A DNA stretch of 34,857 bases from JBEKTW01 sp049515655 (GTDB taxonomy: Bacteria > Bacteroidota > Ignavibacteria > UBA10030 > SZUA-254): the NCBI GenBank assembly GCA_049515655.1, contig JBEKTW010000030.1, positions 1 to 34,857 of the forward strand, given 5' to 3'. Of the stretch, positions 1 through 10,000 are shown piece after piece. Position 1 is the first letter of the stretch, and the number at the start of each line of letters is the position of its first letter. Made by a program: the position numbers and the translations under genes. The notes under the pieces are model-generated. The model did no database searches. It worked only from the letters and a program-made list of their open reading frames with translations, and was not told where the DNA came from.

Positions 1-2540
1 TACTCGCCCGGTTGCTTGACCTCATTCACCAGCACGGCAACCTCTCTTCCGAGCACGTCGTACACTTTCAACGAAACAAATGATCCGCCGGAGGCGGAAC
101 CAATGACAAATGACACCGTTGTAGTCGGATTGAACGGATTGGGATAATTCTGGTCAAGAGAAAACCCGGACGGCATATTTGAGAGTGTGGTAAAGCCGAG
201 AGAGATGCGGGTTGTGGGTCTTGGGATTTGAGTTCTTCCGGCTGAGAATAGCGAGACTTGCCTTCCGTCCACATTGAGATATGCGGATACGGACAGCTGC
301 CGGATTTGCCAGCTCACAGTGACTGGGTATTTTGCCGATGACATCAGAATGGGAATAGTGTGCGTTCCGCTTCCACCCGGAGATTCGAGAAGGTTATTGG
401 AAGCAAATCGAGCGTCGAAAATGCCCGCCGGAGGCAGCGGTGGCATCTCGAAACCTTGCGAAGCACTGGAGGTAAAGTAAAGTGTGCGCAGCGCTCCGCT
501 TGCGTCAGAGATCACCAGTTTATTGAAGGCATCAAGTGCGAGTCTTTTTACAAATAGCTTCAGCAGCGAACGGTCCGCCTTCGTCAAGACTTGAGCGGAC
601 GAGCCTGAGTTCAAAGTCAGTTGTCCATCCTGCTTCACCTTTACCCAATAGCCGTGGCCCGGCTGAATCGTGTCCGCGATCTCGTAACCGCCGGCGAATG
701 AATATCCATAGAATTGTGACGCGATGATGTTATCAGGCACTGTGCGAACTGCATTCACCGGTACCGGAGTTGAAATCGAGCCGATGATATTCCATTTTGT
801 TACAAGATGAGCTGTATCTGAGGCAATCGAAGAACCGGCGAAACGCACTACGGGCGTCAGGAGCTTGTCCCAATAGCCCAGCCCGATTGTCATTGAGTCC
901 TCCCGTATGTAGCGGAGAGCGTAGCTGTACAGATTTCTGCTCATATATGGGCAACGGGCGATAATAGGTAGCGAGACGAGCTGCCAGCCGCTCCCGCAGG
1001 AATCTGTAATCACTGTCGAGGCCGCCAGGCCGGTCCCCGTGCCCGTGACACGTACCGTGTCAGGTGAACCGGCGGCATTATGGCTGAATATGATGTTCCC
1101 GGACTTTACTCCCGGACTTGCCGGACTGAATGTCACAATAAACGTCGAGCTATCACATGGGCTGACAGACACGCTTATGGGCCCGACCGTAAAACTTGAG
1201 TCGCCGGCTGCAGCCAGCTCTACAAGAAGCGTCGCGCCCCCGGTGTTCTTCACTGTGATCGGCATGGTGGTTCTGCATGAAACCATCGTTTCATCGAACG
1301 AGAGGCTGTTCGTTGAAATGACAAAGCGCGGATGCTGGGCAGACAGGATAATCCCGCGGCGGTAGAAAATTCTAAACCTCTCGTCGCAGCAGCTTATAGC
1401 CGTTCCAGTCTCCATCACCGTATGGATCGTTCCATTCGAAACCACTATCGAGAAAGGGAAAATTTGACTGGTGTCCAGTACGTCGTAGGGGGTAGTCCAC
1501 GACTGTCCACGATTGGTGCTCACCGATGCCAATGCGGAGCCGTGTCCCCAGGGGATATCATGGACCCAGGTAACAGCGATGATGCTGTCTTTCACTATTG
1601 CCACAGGGTCGTATTCCGCTGGGATCAAGTCGAAGCGCCGGGCCGGTTGCCAGGTTGTCCCGTTATCGAAACTCCATTTCCCCTTCAGGCCGCAGCCCAT
1701 ATCCGTAAGACATCCATATTCCTCGTCCCGGCACACGGTAATGATCAAGCTCGAGTCGGCCTGGGAGTCCCCGCCGATGCACGTCAAGGACGTGGCCGGA
1801 GCGTCCGTGTACAGGAGCGTCGAGTCCGGCCATGTCATACCGAGATCGCGGCTCCTCCTGTACTGGACAACCCACTCCGGGTAGCCGGGGAGCACATAGC
1901 CCAAGAGTTTCGCAAGATGCAGCGTATTATTGGCAAACGCGATATAGCCCTCGCTCCCTTCGAAAGTTGAAATCGGTTCTGTCCACGTATCTCCGCCGTC
2001 CGTTGTATGCACAACTCGGTTGCCTTGATAACTAAGGAATACAACAGTGTCTCCTCGAGCGCCGCTTGTCCACAGAAAAGGAGCGGATGCGATTTCCCTG
2101 GGCGGCGACCATGTTGTCCCTGCGTCATCGCTGTACATGCTGTAAGTAGCCCAGTGTGTCCCGTGGTCTTTCGTAGCTTGAAACAAACCGTGCAGCCGCT
2201 TACCTGCAGAAACGAACCAACACCAACCAGTGTAGACTCCATCTCCGCTGCTTAGGCTGTCAGGGGCGATTTCCCTCAGCGGCTCGAAGCTCCGTCCTCC
2301 GTTCGTGCTGCGCATGTAGGGAAATTTCATGAAGCTGTTCGTCCAGGTAACATGGATTGTGTCCCCCTGCGCAGCAACGCATGGATCATACGCACCCCAG
2401 AGAGGAAGAGTATCAGGTGATAGCATGACCGGCGGCATCCAGACAATCCCCTCGGCCGTGTCACCGGCAGAGCTGGACTGTGCAGCCGCAATCTGCAATG
2501 CGGCAAGGAAAGTAACAAGGCAAAACAAGATCGTTTTCAT
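1..2540 (-). CDS. Secreted sialidase-like Asp-box protein with T9SS sorting domain (3' end cut by window)
   Basis: The frame is open from the ATG at 2540 to the window edge, giving about 846 residues; the last few dozen residues lie outside. The N-terminus (MKTILFCLVTFLAALQIAAAQ) is a signal peptide. Residues about 75-345 hold six Asp-box/BNR motifs, for example STNGGRSF, SDDAGTTW, TTDGGDTW, SRDLGMTW, SFDNGTTW and STNRGQSW, which fits a six-bladed sialidase-type propeller. Residues about 400-500 resemble an ASH/choice-of-anchor immunoglobulin-like domain (VKNTGGATL, VTFSPASPG). From about residue 790 a T9SS type A sorting domain begins (DQNYPNPFNPTTT, VYDVLGREVA) and is truncated. A GGAGG Shine-Dalgarno sequence sits 7 nt before the start, and the start overlaps the upstream gene's stop (ATGA). 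It is probably a cell-surface or secreted protein. Sialidase activity is not shown: Asp-boxes occur in many non-enzymatic propellers. Confidence 0.85.
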   Translation of the reverse strand, partial: MKTILFCLVTFLAALQIAAAQSSSAGDTAEGIVWMPPVMLSPDTLPLWGAYDPCVAAQGDTIHVTWTNSFMKFPYMRSTNGGRSFEPLREIAPDSLSSGDGVYTGWCWFVSAGKRLHGLFQATKDHGTHWATYSMYSDDAGTTWSPPREIASAPFLWTSGARGDTVVFLSYQGNRVVHTTDGGDTWTEPISTFEGSEGYIAFANNTLHLAKLLGYVLPGYPEWVVQYRRSRDLGMTWPDSTLLYTDAPATSLTCIGGDSQADSSLIITVCRDEEYGCLTDMGCGLKGKWSFDNGTTWQPARRFDLIPAEYDPVAIVKDSIIAVTWVHDIPWGHGSALASVSTNRGQSWTTPYDVLDTSQIFPFSIVVSNGTIHTVMETGTAISCCDERFRIFYRRGIILSAQHPRFVISTNSLSFDETMVSCRTTMPITVKNTGGATLLVELAAAGDSSFTVGPISVSVSPCDSSTFIVTFSPASPGVKSGNIIFSHNAAGSPDTVRVTGTGTGLAASTVITDSCGSGWQLVSLPIIARCPYMSRNLYSYALRYIREDSMTIGLGYWDKLLTPVVRFAGSSIASDTAHLVTKWNIIGSISTPVPVNAVRTVPDNIIASQFYGYSFAGGYEIADTIQPGHGYWVKVKQDGQLTLNSGSSAQVLTKADRSLLKLFVKRLALDAFNKLVISDASGALRTLYFTSSASQGFEMPPLPPAGIFDARFASNNLLESPGGSGTHTIPILMSSAKYPVTVSWQIRQLSVSAYLNVDGRQVSLFSAGRTQIPRPTTRISLGFTTLSNMPSGFSLDQNYPNPFNPTTTVSFVIGSASGGSFVSLKVYDVLGREVAVLVNEVKQPGE

Positions 2541-3079
2541 CGCGCTTCCTCCAACTTTTCAGTTGTTGAGTTCGGAACTCCATACCAGAACTTCGAGCTG
2601 TCAGCGAGTGTCGCAATTGTTGCTTCAGGCGTATGCACCTGATACCACACTATCCCTCCGTTTCTGCTTGTCCACGCCGCCGACCGGCGAGTCCCGCTTG
2701 CTGTCATGATGGTCCCGGTGAGGTAGGCAACCTTTTGATTATTCTTGAGGATGGCAAGCGCTGTCGGCTCGAATCCCTTCGGCAGTTGCCACGGCGGCAT
2801 CCACCGTCTCCCGCCATGGAAGGAAACGTAAACAACATTTTGTCCGACTGCGATCACATGCTCAGGCCTGGTCTGACTCCAGACAGCCATTGCTATGCCG
2901 CCCGGCAGTGCAACTGCTTCCCGCCAATGGTTTCCTCCGTCGCTTGTCGATGACACTCTTCCGTGTTCCAGCTTGTACAGGACTTGTGCGGTTGCTCCCT
3001 GCAGGACGATCAACGCAATGAGCAATGACCAATGAGGAATGAGTAATGAGCAATGAGTAATGTGTGATGAGTTTTTCAT
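2537..3079 (-). CDS. Small secreted BNR-repeat protein
   Basis: This 180-residue protein has a signal peptide (core HCSLLIPHWSLLIALIV, likely cleavage after ATAQ) and about three BNR-like motifs (SSTSDGGNHW, VSFHGGRRW, TSRNGGIVW). It lacks the T9SS sorting domain found on its neighbours. I chose the ATG at 3079 over the in-frame TTG at 3094 because AAAGGA lies 7 nt upstream of the ATG. The stop overlaps the next gene's start as ATGA, so the two are probably translationally coupled. The signal peptide is written in a degenerate 7-nt tandem repeat (see the repeat at 3016-3071). It is too short for a complete propeller, so it may be a fragment of a larger protein or work together with the downstream Asp-box protein. 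No specific function is recognised. Confidence 0.7.
   Translation of the reverse strand: MKNSSHITHCSLLIPHWSLLIALIVLQGATAQVLYKLEHGRVSSTSDGGNHWREAVALPGGIAMAVWSQTRPEHVIAVGQNVVYVSFHGGRRWMPPWQLPKGFEPTALAILKNNQKVAYLTGTIMTASGTRRSAAWTSRNGGIVWYQVHTPEATIATLADSSKFWYGVPNSTTEKLEEAR
3016..3071. repeat. Degenerate heptanucleotide tract in a signal-peptide coding region
   Basis: Eight consecutive 7-mers follow the plus-strand pattern xAATGAx: CAATGAG, CAATGAC, CAATGAG, GAATGAG, TAATGAG, CAATGAG, TAATGTG, TGATGAG. The tract falls in the signal peptide of the minus-strand gene at 2537-3079. All three minus-strand frames translate it to phase-shifted versions of the same hydrophobic heptapeptide pattern (HxSLLIx). 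Confidence 0.85.
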
Positions 3080-3162
3080 TGTCTGTCCTTTCAAACAATT
3101 GTTTCAAGAAGCTTCGTCAAACCAGGCAAGAACGGTACTGCGGAGAACAGAATCACACCGAT

Positions 3163-3206
3163 AAAAAACCCGCGGCATCCCTTACCCTCGGGACACACGC
3201 GGGTTT
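3163..3206 (-). terminator. Strong Rho-independent terminator, minus strand
   Basis: Read on the minus strand, AACCCGCG (3205-3198) pairs with CGCGGGTT (3174-3167). An inner stem GTCCC/GGGAT closes an 8-nt loop, and the structure is followed by a run of T. The T-run lies on the minus-strand side only. It sits about 85 nt before the start of the gene at 3079, so it either ends a short transcript or acts as an attenuator for that gene. Confidence 0.75.
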
Positions 3207-3291
3207 CTACTCGAACTTACCGACCGAATCGTAAGCAATTCTATCATCATGCCGCCGCTGATCTGAATGTTGCGATCGCTTCGCTAGGCCT
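3163..3291 (-). ncRNA. Candidate small RNA or attenuated leader (about 130 nt)
   Basis: A good minus-strand promoter (3298-3326) and a strong terminator (3163-3206) bracket about 130 nt with no gene of normal size. The segment contains one tiny ORF (3250 to 3182, 22 codons, starting MMIELLTIR) with no clear Shine-Dalgarno sequence. Its stop codon lies in the terminator loop, as in some leader-peptide attenuators. Two readings fit: a free small RNA, or a leader controlling the two BNR genes downstream (3079 and 2540), for which I see no other promoter. I do not recognise a known RNA family in it. Confidence 0.45.
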
Positions 3292-3297
3292 TACAAC

Positions 3298-3326
3298 AAA
3301 ATACCATATTTCGATTTGAAAGTCAA
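3298..3326 (-). promoter_or_regulatory. Sigma70-type promoter, minus strand
   Basis: Minus-strand TTGACT (3326-3321), a 17-nt spacer and TATTTT (3303-3298). The predicted start of transcription is near 3291. It drives the candidate small RNA or leader and perhaps the genes at 3079 and 2540. Confidence 0.6.
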
Positions 3327-3633
3327 GTTATTTTCCGAATAAACAAAAAAATAATTCTCCGATAAGCAGTCTGAATGTTCCCCGTCCGCAAAAACATTAA
3401 CCCATTCTCTATGCCGAAATTCCTGACAATGTCAAGTGCGGTTCAGCAATGACCATCCGATAAGGCAGGATTGAGCCCTGAATGGCAGATCTTGTCAGAT
3501 GATGCCTGCAAGTGCCGCACGAGAATTTGAGGCGCCGGAGCCGACAATCTGGAGGCTGCTAAACGCCACTTGCGATTTATTCGGAAAGGGAGCAAAGTAG
3601 TTGTTTTTGCCCAGTTCTTTTCCACGGGCTGTC
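3327..3633. other. Intergenic stretch without recognised features
   Basis: About 300 nt between the propeller gene's stop and the minus-strand promoter. It is AT-rich around 3327-3410. The ORFs that run through it are shadows extending from the 3634-7041 gene in other frames. I see no convincing terminator for that gene here. Confidence 0.5.
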
Positions 3634-6600
3634 CTAACGAAGCAACAATGTTTTTTTGATGTCTGTGAAGTTCCCTGCGCGCATTTGGCAGAAATATATT
3701 CCACTCGCAAACCGACCGGCATCCCATTGCAGCTCATAGTGCCCCGGGGGTTTTTGTTCCTGCAGGATCGTTTCGACTTTTCTGCCGAGTACGTCATAAA
3801 TAACGAGGGAAACATCGCTCGTTCTTGGAAGGTCGAAGCTGATCGTTGTTGTTGGGTTGAATGGATTAGGGTAGTTTTGATAGAGAGCATAAGACTTCGG
3901 AACCCCGGATTTGTCGTTCGGACCCCGCACCGATACGACACCGCCGGTAGTGGTTCGTAGAATCGTGCCGTTTGATCCGACAATCGTTATGTTGTCGGCA
4001 TCTGCGAGGGAAATGCCGTCAAGAGTACTTACCGTTCCGCTTGATTGGGTATGCCAGGTGGTTCCGCCATCGGTTGTTCGCAGAATAAGTCCCCCATCTC
4101 CGATGATGAATCCGGTGGATGTATCCGAAAAAGCGACGGCGTACAGATTATCGGAGGCTCCTACGTCTTGCTCGAACCAGTGTGACCCGCCGTCCGTCGT
4201 GGTCAGAACCATCCTTGCATTTCCGACGATCACACCCCGGTCCGGGGTCATGAAGGAGACGCCGTTAAGCTGTTGGTATGTTCCGCTTGGCTGCAGATCC
4301 CAAGAACTGCCTCCATCGGTGGTGTGAAGGATGACGCCTTGTAAGCCGACGACTGTTCCGGAATTCCTATCATTGAAAAAGATTCCGTTCAATTGGTTTG
4401 AATATCCGCTCGATTGCGTGTTCCACTCGATGCCCCCATCGCTCGTTTGAAGGATGGTCCCGTTGTCACCAACAGCCCAGCCAAGACCGGTGTTAACGAA
4501 ATATATTCCATGAAGATTGTTTGTTGTCCCGCTTGCCTGAATCGACCACTCCGTTCCGGCGTCAGTGGTCCTGAGGATGGTGCCATTGCTTCCGACAACA
4601 ACGAAAGTCGTCGTGCTCACGGACCCGACTCCATAAAATACGTAGTCGAGGGATTCAAAGAGTGTTCCACTCAATCGTTTGTTCCAATGCACACCGCCAT
4701 CTGTTGTCGTAAGAATGAGTCCACTGTCTCCGACGGCGATTCCGGTGGACAGACTGCCCATGGCAACGCCATAGCATGTTCGTAGTGTGGCTCGTTGAAC
4801 CCGCTGCTCCCAGCTTGTCCCGCCGTTGGTGGTCCGGAGAACCTGGCCATTGGCTCCCACCGCAATTCCGTTCCATACGTTGCTCAACCCAATGGAATAG
4901 AGAATGTCTGTCGTTCCGCTGGGTTGCAGGGCCCAGGTCACTCCACCGTCTGTCGTGTGGAATATGATTCCGCCATTGCCGACGGCAGAGCCCGTAAGAG
5001 AATCATCAAACGAGATTGAATGAAAGCCATAGCCAGGCGCACTTGATCGGACCGACCACGAATTGCCCCCGTCGCTCGTGCGAAGGATGGTTCCGCTGCT
5101 GCCGACAATGTATCCAACATCGGAGCTCGCGAATGTAACATCATTGAAAAGGTCATGAATGCTCGATGATATGCCGAGCCAGTGAGCTCCGCCATCGGTC
5201 GTATGAAGAATCGATCCGAGCGCACTGCTCCATAGGCCATATGCTCCCACTGCTGTTTCTGTGTTAGCATCGGCAAAAGAAACGGAAGTAAGGCAACCAA
5301 TGTGACCAGTTAGCTGGGTTGTCCACGTCGCCCCACCATCCGTGGTGCGAAGGATCACGCCGCTCCCAGCATATGGGTCATAGCCTACAGCCGCGCCAAC
5401 ATGTGCATCAACGAACGCGACGTCGGTTAAGGTAAAGGTCGTTCCACTTGATTGACTTGCCCAGGTCGTACCGCCGTCTGTTGTATGGAGAATCGTTCCA
5501 TAGGTGCCGACCGCGGTACCATTCTCGGCGTCGGGAAAACTGCACGATAAGAGATCGTTCATAGTTCCGCCGATGTATTGCTCAACAGTCCAGGTAACCC
5601 CTGCATCCGTAGATTTAACCGCAGTGCCAGCAGCCCCGACGGCGAGAGCCAACGAGGAAGAAAGGATTTCAATATGGTACAGGAGACTTCCCTGCGGCAG
5701 TGGATTTTGCCAGAGCCAGCCCCGAGGCGAAATCGGCTCGATTCCCTCTCCATAGAGATATAATGTCGACGGCGCGCCCGATGCATTATAATAGAAAGAG
5801 ATCCAATCATCAATCGTTCCCTTACCGACAGGGCAGAAGGATACGACAAATTGATGAGTTTCAAATGACGGGATAGTGTCGCGTCGCGGCAGGATGGTGT
5901 ACGATGTACTGTAGCAATGCGCAGAGATAATGAGGGGCGCGTAGCCCGTGTTTGAGATTGACACGGTAGCGCTTTTCGTACGACCGACCTCGACCGGGCC
6001 GAAGTCCAGGTGAGGGGTGGAGAGTGTAAAAACCGGGAAGGCGGAACCGCCCGTGCTCGTATGGAGAATCGTTCCGTTCGCGCCGACGATTGTTCCGGTG
6101 AGAGAATCAGTAAAGACGACTCCGTATAGATTGTTTGTTGTCCCGCTCGGTTGCCTGACCCAGGTTTGTCCGTTATCTGTCGAGCGCAGGATTATACCGC
6201 TATCGCCAACCGCCCATGCATCACCAGCACGGAACTCTGGGCCAAGCCCGGGGGCAGAAACGTAAATGCTGCGAAGTGTCACAGATACATACGTCGATTC
6301 GATCAACCATGTGGCCCCTTCATCCCTCGATACAAAAATGCTCCCGCGTGTACCGGCGATCCAAACTGTGTCCTCAAGTGTAGCTACGGAGTAATAGTCA
6401 TAGTTTGGATTGGCGTTCAAGACCGGCCATGAGAATCCTGCAGAACCGGAGGAGAGCACTGTCCCGTCGTCGCCGCACAAGTACAGCATCCCTACCCCGG
6501 CTTCTGAAAACATATCGATAGAATGGAGCGAGTGCGTCGTTCCCGTTCCCCCGACGGGTTGGGTCCAGCTTACCCCATTGTTACTTGTTATGAGGATCGT

Positions 6601-7041
6601 GCCACTATCACCGCACACCCACGCAGCTTTGCCTCCTGTGTTGGGAAGGGTCGTGACGATCGAGTTCAGGTCCACCGTCACGCCGCTCGCCTGTTGAACC
6701 CAGTGATTCCCTTGATCGGTAGTCCTCAGGATCGTTCCGTTTGCCCCAACTGTATAACCGGAATCCGTCTCACGAAAGCGCACAGCGTTGAGTGTCTTCG
6801 CAGTTCCGCTGTTAACGGACATCCAGCTCTGTCCCTGGTCGGTCGTTTTTAAAATGGTTCCATTTCCTCCGACGGCAAACCCCGGAGACGGAAAGTATTG
6901 TTGCGAGAAGACATAGATCCCATGGAGATCATTATTGGTCCCACTGGAGACATTCGTCCAGCCTGATTGCGGTTTACATGCAGTCCACGAGATGAAGAAT
7001 ATCGTGAAAAGCAGCAAAAAGAGTCTAGTTCCGGTATTCAT
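3634..7041 (-). CDS. Large secreted multi-propeller protein (21 YCF48/BNR-like repeats) with T9SS sorting domain
   Basis: 1135 residues. An N-terminal hydrophobic signal (residues about 5-20) is followed by seven repeats of the form VGxxGTILRTTDxGxxW. An ASH/choice-of-anchor domain follows at about 343-435 (HLDFGPVEVGRTKS, VSISNTGYAPL), then fourteen further repeats to about residue 1050. The protein ends in a T9SS type A sorting domain (YQNYPNPFNPTTT, VYDVLGRKV, ASGIYFCQM, TLLLR). Repeats 7 and 21 lack the final W, as expected for the closing blade of a propeller. The sequence therefore suggests one seven-bladed propeller, an Ig-like spacer and two more seven-bladed propellers. The start has GGAGGG 6 nt upstream and lies 15 nt after the upstream gene's stop, so the two form an operon. 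It is probably an extracellular protein; ligand and function are unknown. The repeats resemble the YCF48/HCF136 family by motif only. Confidence 0.85.
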   Translation of the reverse strand: MNTGTRLFLLLFTIFFISWTACKPQSGWTNVSSGTNNDLHGIYVFSQQYFPSPGFAVGGNGTILKTTDQGQSWMSVNSGTAKTLNAVRFRETDSGYTVGANGTILRTTDQGNHWVQQASGVTVDLNSIVTTLPNTGGKAAWVCGDSGTILITSNNGVSWTQPVGGTGTTHSLHSIDMFSEAGVGMLYLCGDDGTVLSSGSAGFSWPVLNANPNYDYYSVATLEDTVWIAGTRGSIFVSRDEGATWLIESTYVSVTLRSIYVSAPGLGPEFRAGDAWAVGDSGIILRSTDNGQTWVRQPSGTTNNLYGVVFTDSLTGTIVGANGTILHTSTGGSAFPVFTLSTPHLDFGPVEVGRTKSATVSISNTGYAPLIISAHCYSTSYTILPRRDTIPSFETHQFVVSFCPVGKGTIDDWISFYYNASGAPSTLYLYGEGIEPISPRGWLWQNPLPQGSLLYHIEILSSSLALAVGAAGTAVKSTDAGVTWTVEQYIGGTMNDLLSCSFPDAENGTAVGTYGTILHTTDGGTTWASQSSGTTFTLTDVAFVDAHVGAAVGYDPYAGSGVILRTTDGGATWTTQLTGHIGCLTSVSFADANTETAVGAYGLWSSALGSILHTTDGGAHWLGISSSIHDLFNDVTFASSDVGYIVGSSGTILRTSDGGNSWSVRSSAPGYGFHSISFDDSLTGSAVGNGGIIFHTTDGGVTWALQPSGTTDILYSIGLSNVWNGIAVGANGQVLRTTNGGTSWEQRVQRATLRTCYGVAMGSLSTGIAVGDSGLILTTTDGGVHWNKRLSGTLFESLDYVFYGVGSVSTTTFVVVGSNGTILRTTDAGTEWSIQASGTTNNLHGIYFVNTGLGWAVGDNGTILQTSDGGIEWNTQSSGYSNQLNGIFFNDRNSGTVVGLQGVILHTTDGGSSWDLQPSGTYQQLNGVSFMTPDRGVIVGNARMVLTTTDGGSHWFEQDVGASDNLYAVAFSDTSTGFIIGDGGLILRTTDGGTTWHTQSSGTVSTLDGISLADADNITIVGSNGTILRTTTGGVVSVRGPNDKSGVPKSYALYQNYPNPFNPTTTISFDLPRTSDVSLVIYDVLGRKVETILQEQKPPGHYELQWDAGRFASGIYFCQMRAGNFTDIKKTLLLR

Positions 7042-7056
7042 GGCAGCCCTCCGCGG

Positions 7057-10000
7057 TCATTTCAACAATAAGAGCTTCTTGCATTGAGTGAATTGGCTTG
7101 ATCTCGCGCCGCCGCCCTCCGACGCTTCATTCGCGGTCAACCGGTAGAAATAAACTCCGCTGGCGAGATGTTCTGCATTGAATGTTACCTCATAACTGCC
7201 GGCGAGCTTACGACCTTCTGTTAATCGTGTAACCTCTCTTCCCAGGAGATCGTACACGATGAGCGTCGCATCGCTTGCCTTTGGCAGGTCAAATCGAATC
7301 GTCGTCGACGGATTGAAAGGATTAGGATATGCATCATACAGACGGTATTCCTTAGGAAGCGGCGTGCCAGTCTCTCGCACTTCAGTCACTTCATTGAAGT
7401 CGGAGAGGATCTTCATCATCAGGGATTTCGCACTCGATGAATCGAGGTTGTACAGTGAGAAGCTGAGATAGTATGACTTGTAGGTGCTATCCATTGCACG
7501 TAAACCGACAGGTTTCCCTTCGAAAAGCGAATCAAACGGACTTGAATGATACGTATAGATCACCTGTGAAGGAAGATTTCCGGCAAGCCGTTCGACGTAA
7601 TTCAATCTTCCGCCCGAGGCAGCAAGCTTTTGCTGGTCGAGAGTAACCGAAGGGAATCCCTGAAATCCGAATGCTCCGGCGAAATTCCATGTGGTATCTA
7701 CCTGAGTGAAGGCATTAATTCCGAAGAAGTCCGATAGAAAGGGTAACCAGAACTTCGGATATTGCGAGGGTAAACCCTGTCCCATTACCAGGAGGTTTCC
7801 ACCTCCCAGGAGATAGCCTTTGAGCGCGAGTGGGTATTGGTCGGCCGGTGAGAAATGCAGTGACATTTCCTGAATCCATAGAACAGTGGAGTAATTGCCA
7901 AAAAAATAGACTGCGTTGGGGTCACTGCTGACGAACACTGGAGGGGGGAAGGCAACGTGGTAGGGAAATCCCCGCAGCAACCAATCATATGACCATCCTG
8001 TGGCCATGCTGACAGAGCATAGAAGTATCGCCTGGTCCATATGCACGGTGTGACCCAAGAGAGCCGATGTTGGGGGACTCACAGCATCCGTCGTATCGAC
8101 AGCTTCAACGTAATAATAGTAGCTTGAATCCTTTTGAATGGTTGAGTCAGTATAGTTAACTTCATGCCGGAGTGAGGCATTGAGTTTTACGAAGCCGCTG
8201 TCGTGCATCCGACTCCTGTAAACGTTGTACCCGGCAAAATCGCCTTCGGAGTTCGGTAGCCACGCTAGGTGGATGGAAGTTCTTCCCGGTCCTATAACGA
8301 AATTGGCAGGGGTCGAGGGTGGGATCAAATGTCCGCTTATCTCTTGCGAGAACGCGCTTTCAAGACTGTCGCGATCGACGCTCGTCACTCTGTAGTAGTA
8401 TGTCTGGTTACCCCAGACCGTCGAATCCAGATACCCCGGTTTTGTCAGCAATGCACCGGTGAGTTTCCTGACGACGGTATCCCCGGTCGAATGGCGATAA
8501 ACATTGTATCCTGCGAAATCCGCCTCAGTGTTTGCATTCCATTGCAGCTCGATTGTACGTTGATGACTCACGGCTGCCACGCCGCTGGGAGTGAGAGGAG
8601 CGGTCGACAACTCATCAGAGAGCGCGCTGAAGTTGCCTTTGTCGTCAATCGACCGAACGGCAAAGAAATAAGTCTGTTTCGGTACGAATCCTGAGAGGGT
8701 AGCCGTCGTGCTGTCCGTTGTCAGCGAATCTGTGTATTGGCCCGTGTGTGTTCCATAGTAGATTCGATAGGACATGACTTTGCCGAAGGGCGAGTGGTCG
8801 ATTGAAGTCCACGAAACAGTAACAGGCTGTCCGGCTCCGCGGTCGGTCAAGCGAATGTTCGGCATGAGGTAGCCACTTGCCGCATAGATTCGCTTTGCGC
8901 GTGCAGCGTAGTTCAGCATATCGGATATCGTATATCCTGAAACCAACGCGAAATCGGCTCTCACCGTGTCTCCCGGATTCATCACGGGGAAAGGACCGAG
9001 TGAAAAGTAGAAGCGAGTGTCAAAAAGGTTTGCAGGCGATTGATTCGGCTTAATACGTTGTGCCGGGTCGTAACCTTCCCATGACATGCGTGCATAAATG
9101 AGTGAATCAATTGTGCCGGGATCGTTCCATCCATGCCATTGCCAGATGAGCTGTAATGAGTCGAGCGGTTTCGATGCACCCAGCAATGTTAGTCCTGATG
9201 GTGTCGAGCCCCAGTCGATAGGGTTGACAATGTATCCTGTCCGTGTCGTCGAGTCATATGCCGCATAGTTATATTGAGCGTAATTGCCGACGTAATAGGG
9301 ACCGACGTCCATATCTGCAAACCATCCGACATAAACGTTGTGCAAGACATTCTTCCTGACGTTGACAAAATAGTATTCAAGTGGGAGGATTGCTTGAGCT
9401 GCGTCGTCGCGCCATGCATACGATTTGAAGAACACCTTCATGCCCATCGGGAAATGGTCGGGAGCGTAACTTAGTCTGAAGCTGAATGTATCCGTGGACG
9501 CACAGTACACATCCTGGTCGGAAACTGCCCCGTAATCTTCATCGACGTGCGGCTCGCCGTGGTCGGGCAAACCGTTTTTCTCGGTATATCTGCTCCTATC
9601 GTTCATCAACGGATACAACCCGTGGATATCAGGATGGCAGGAATCGTGCTTGGTGGGGAGATAGTCATCATACGCCGGGTCGGGATTTGTCACCGGGTCA
9701 AATTTGCCTTTGCAGCCAACTTCCATCGTATCAGGCACACCGTCTGCGCCAATATCGTCTGTTAACGGATTCCAATCTCCGTCATTATCCAACCCGTCGA
9801 GGTCGTCCTCATCCACTTTTCCGTCACCGTCATCATCGTAATGCAATCTGTTCATTGGCTTCTTGTAGAACCCGGGCCGGTTCGCGTCGTACAATGTATC
9901 TTCTGTCGATGTCATCCACATCCGGTCGCGGGCCGTGTCAGGAAGATTTGGCTGGAATTCCGTCCTCGCGTCGTCGCCGTTGTACCCTTCATCGACATGC

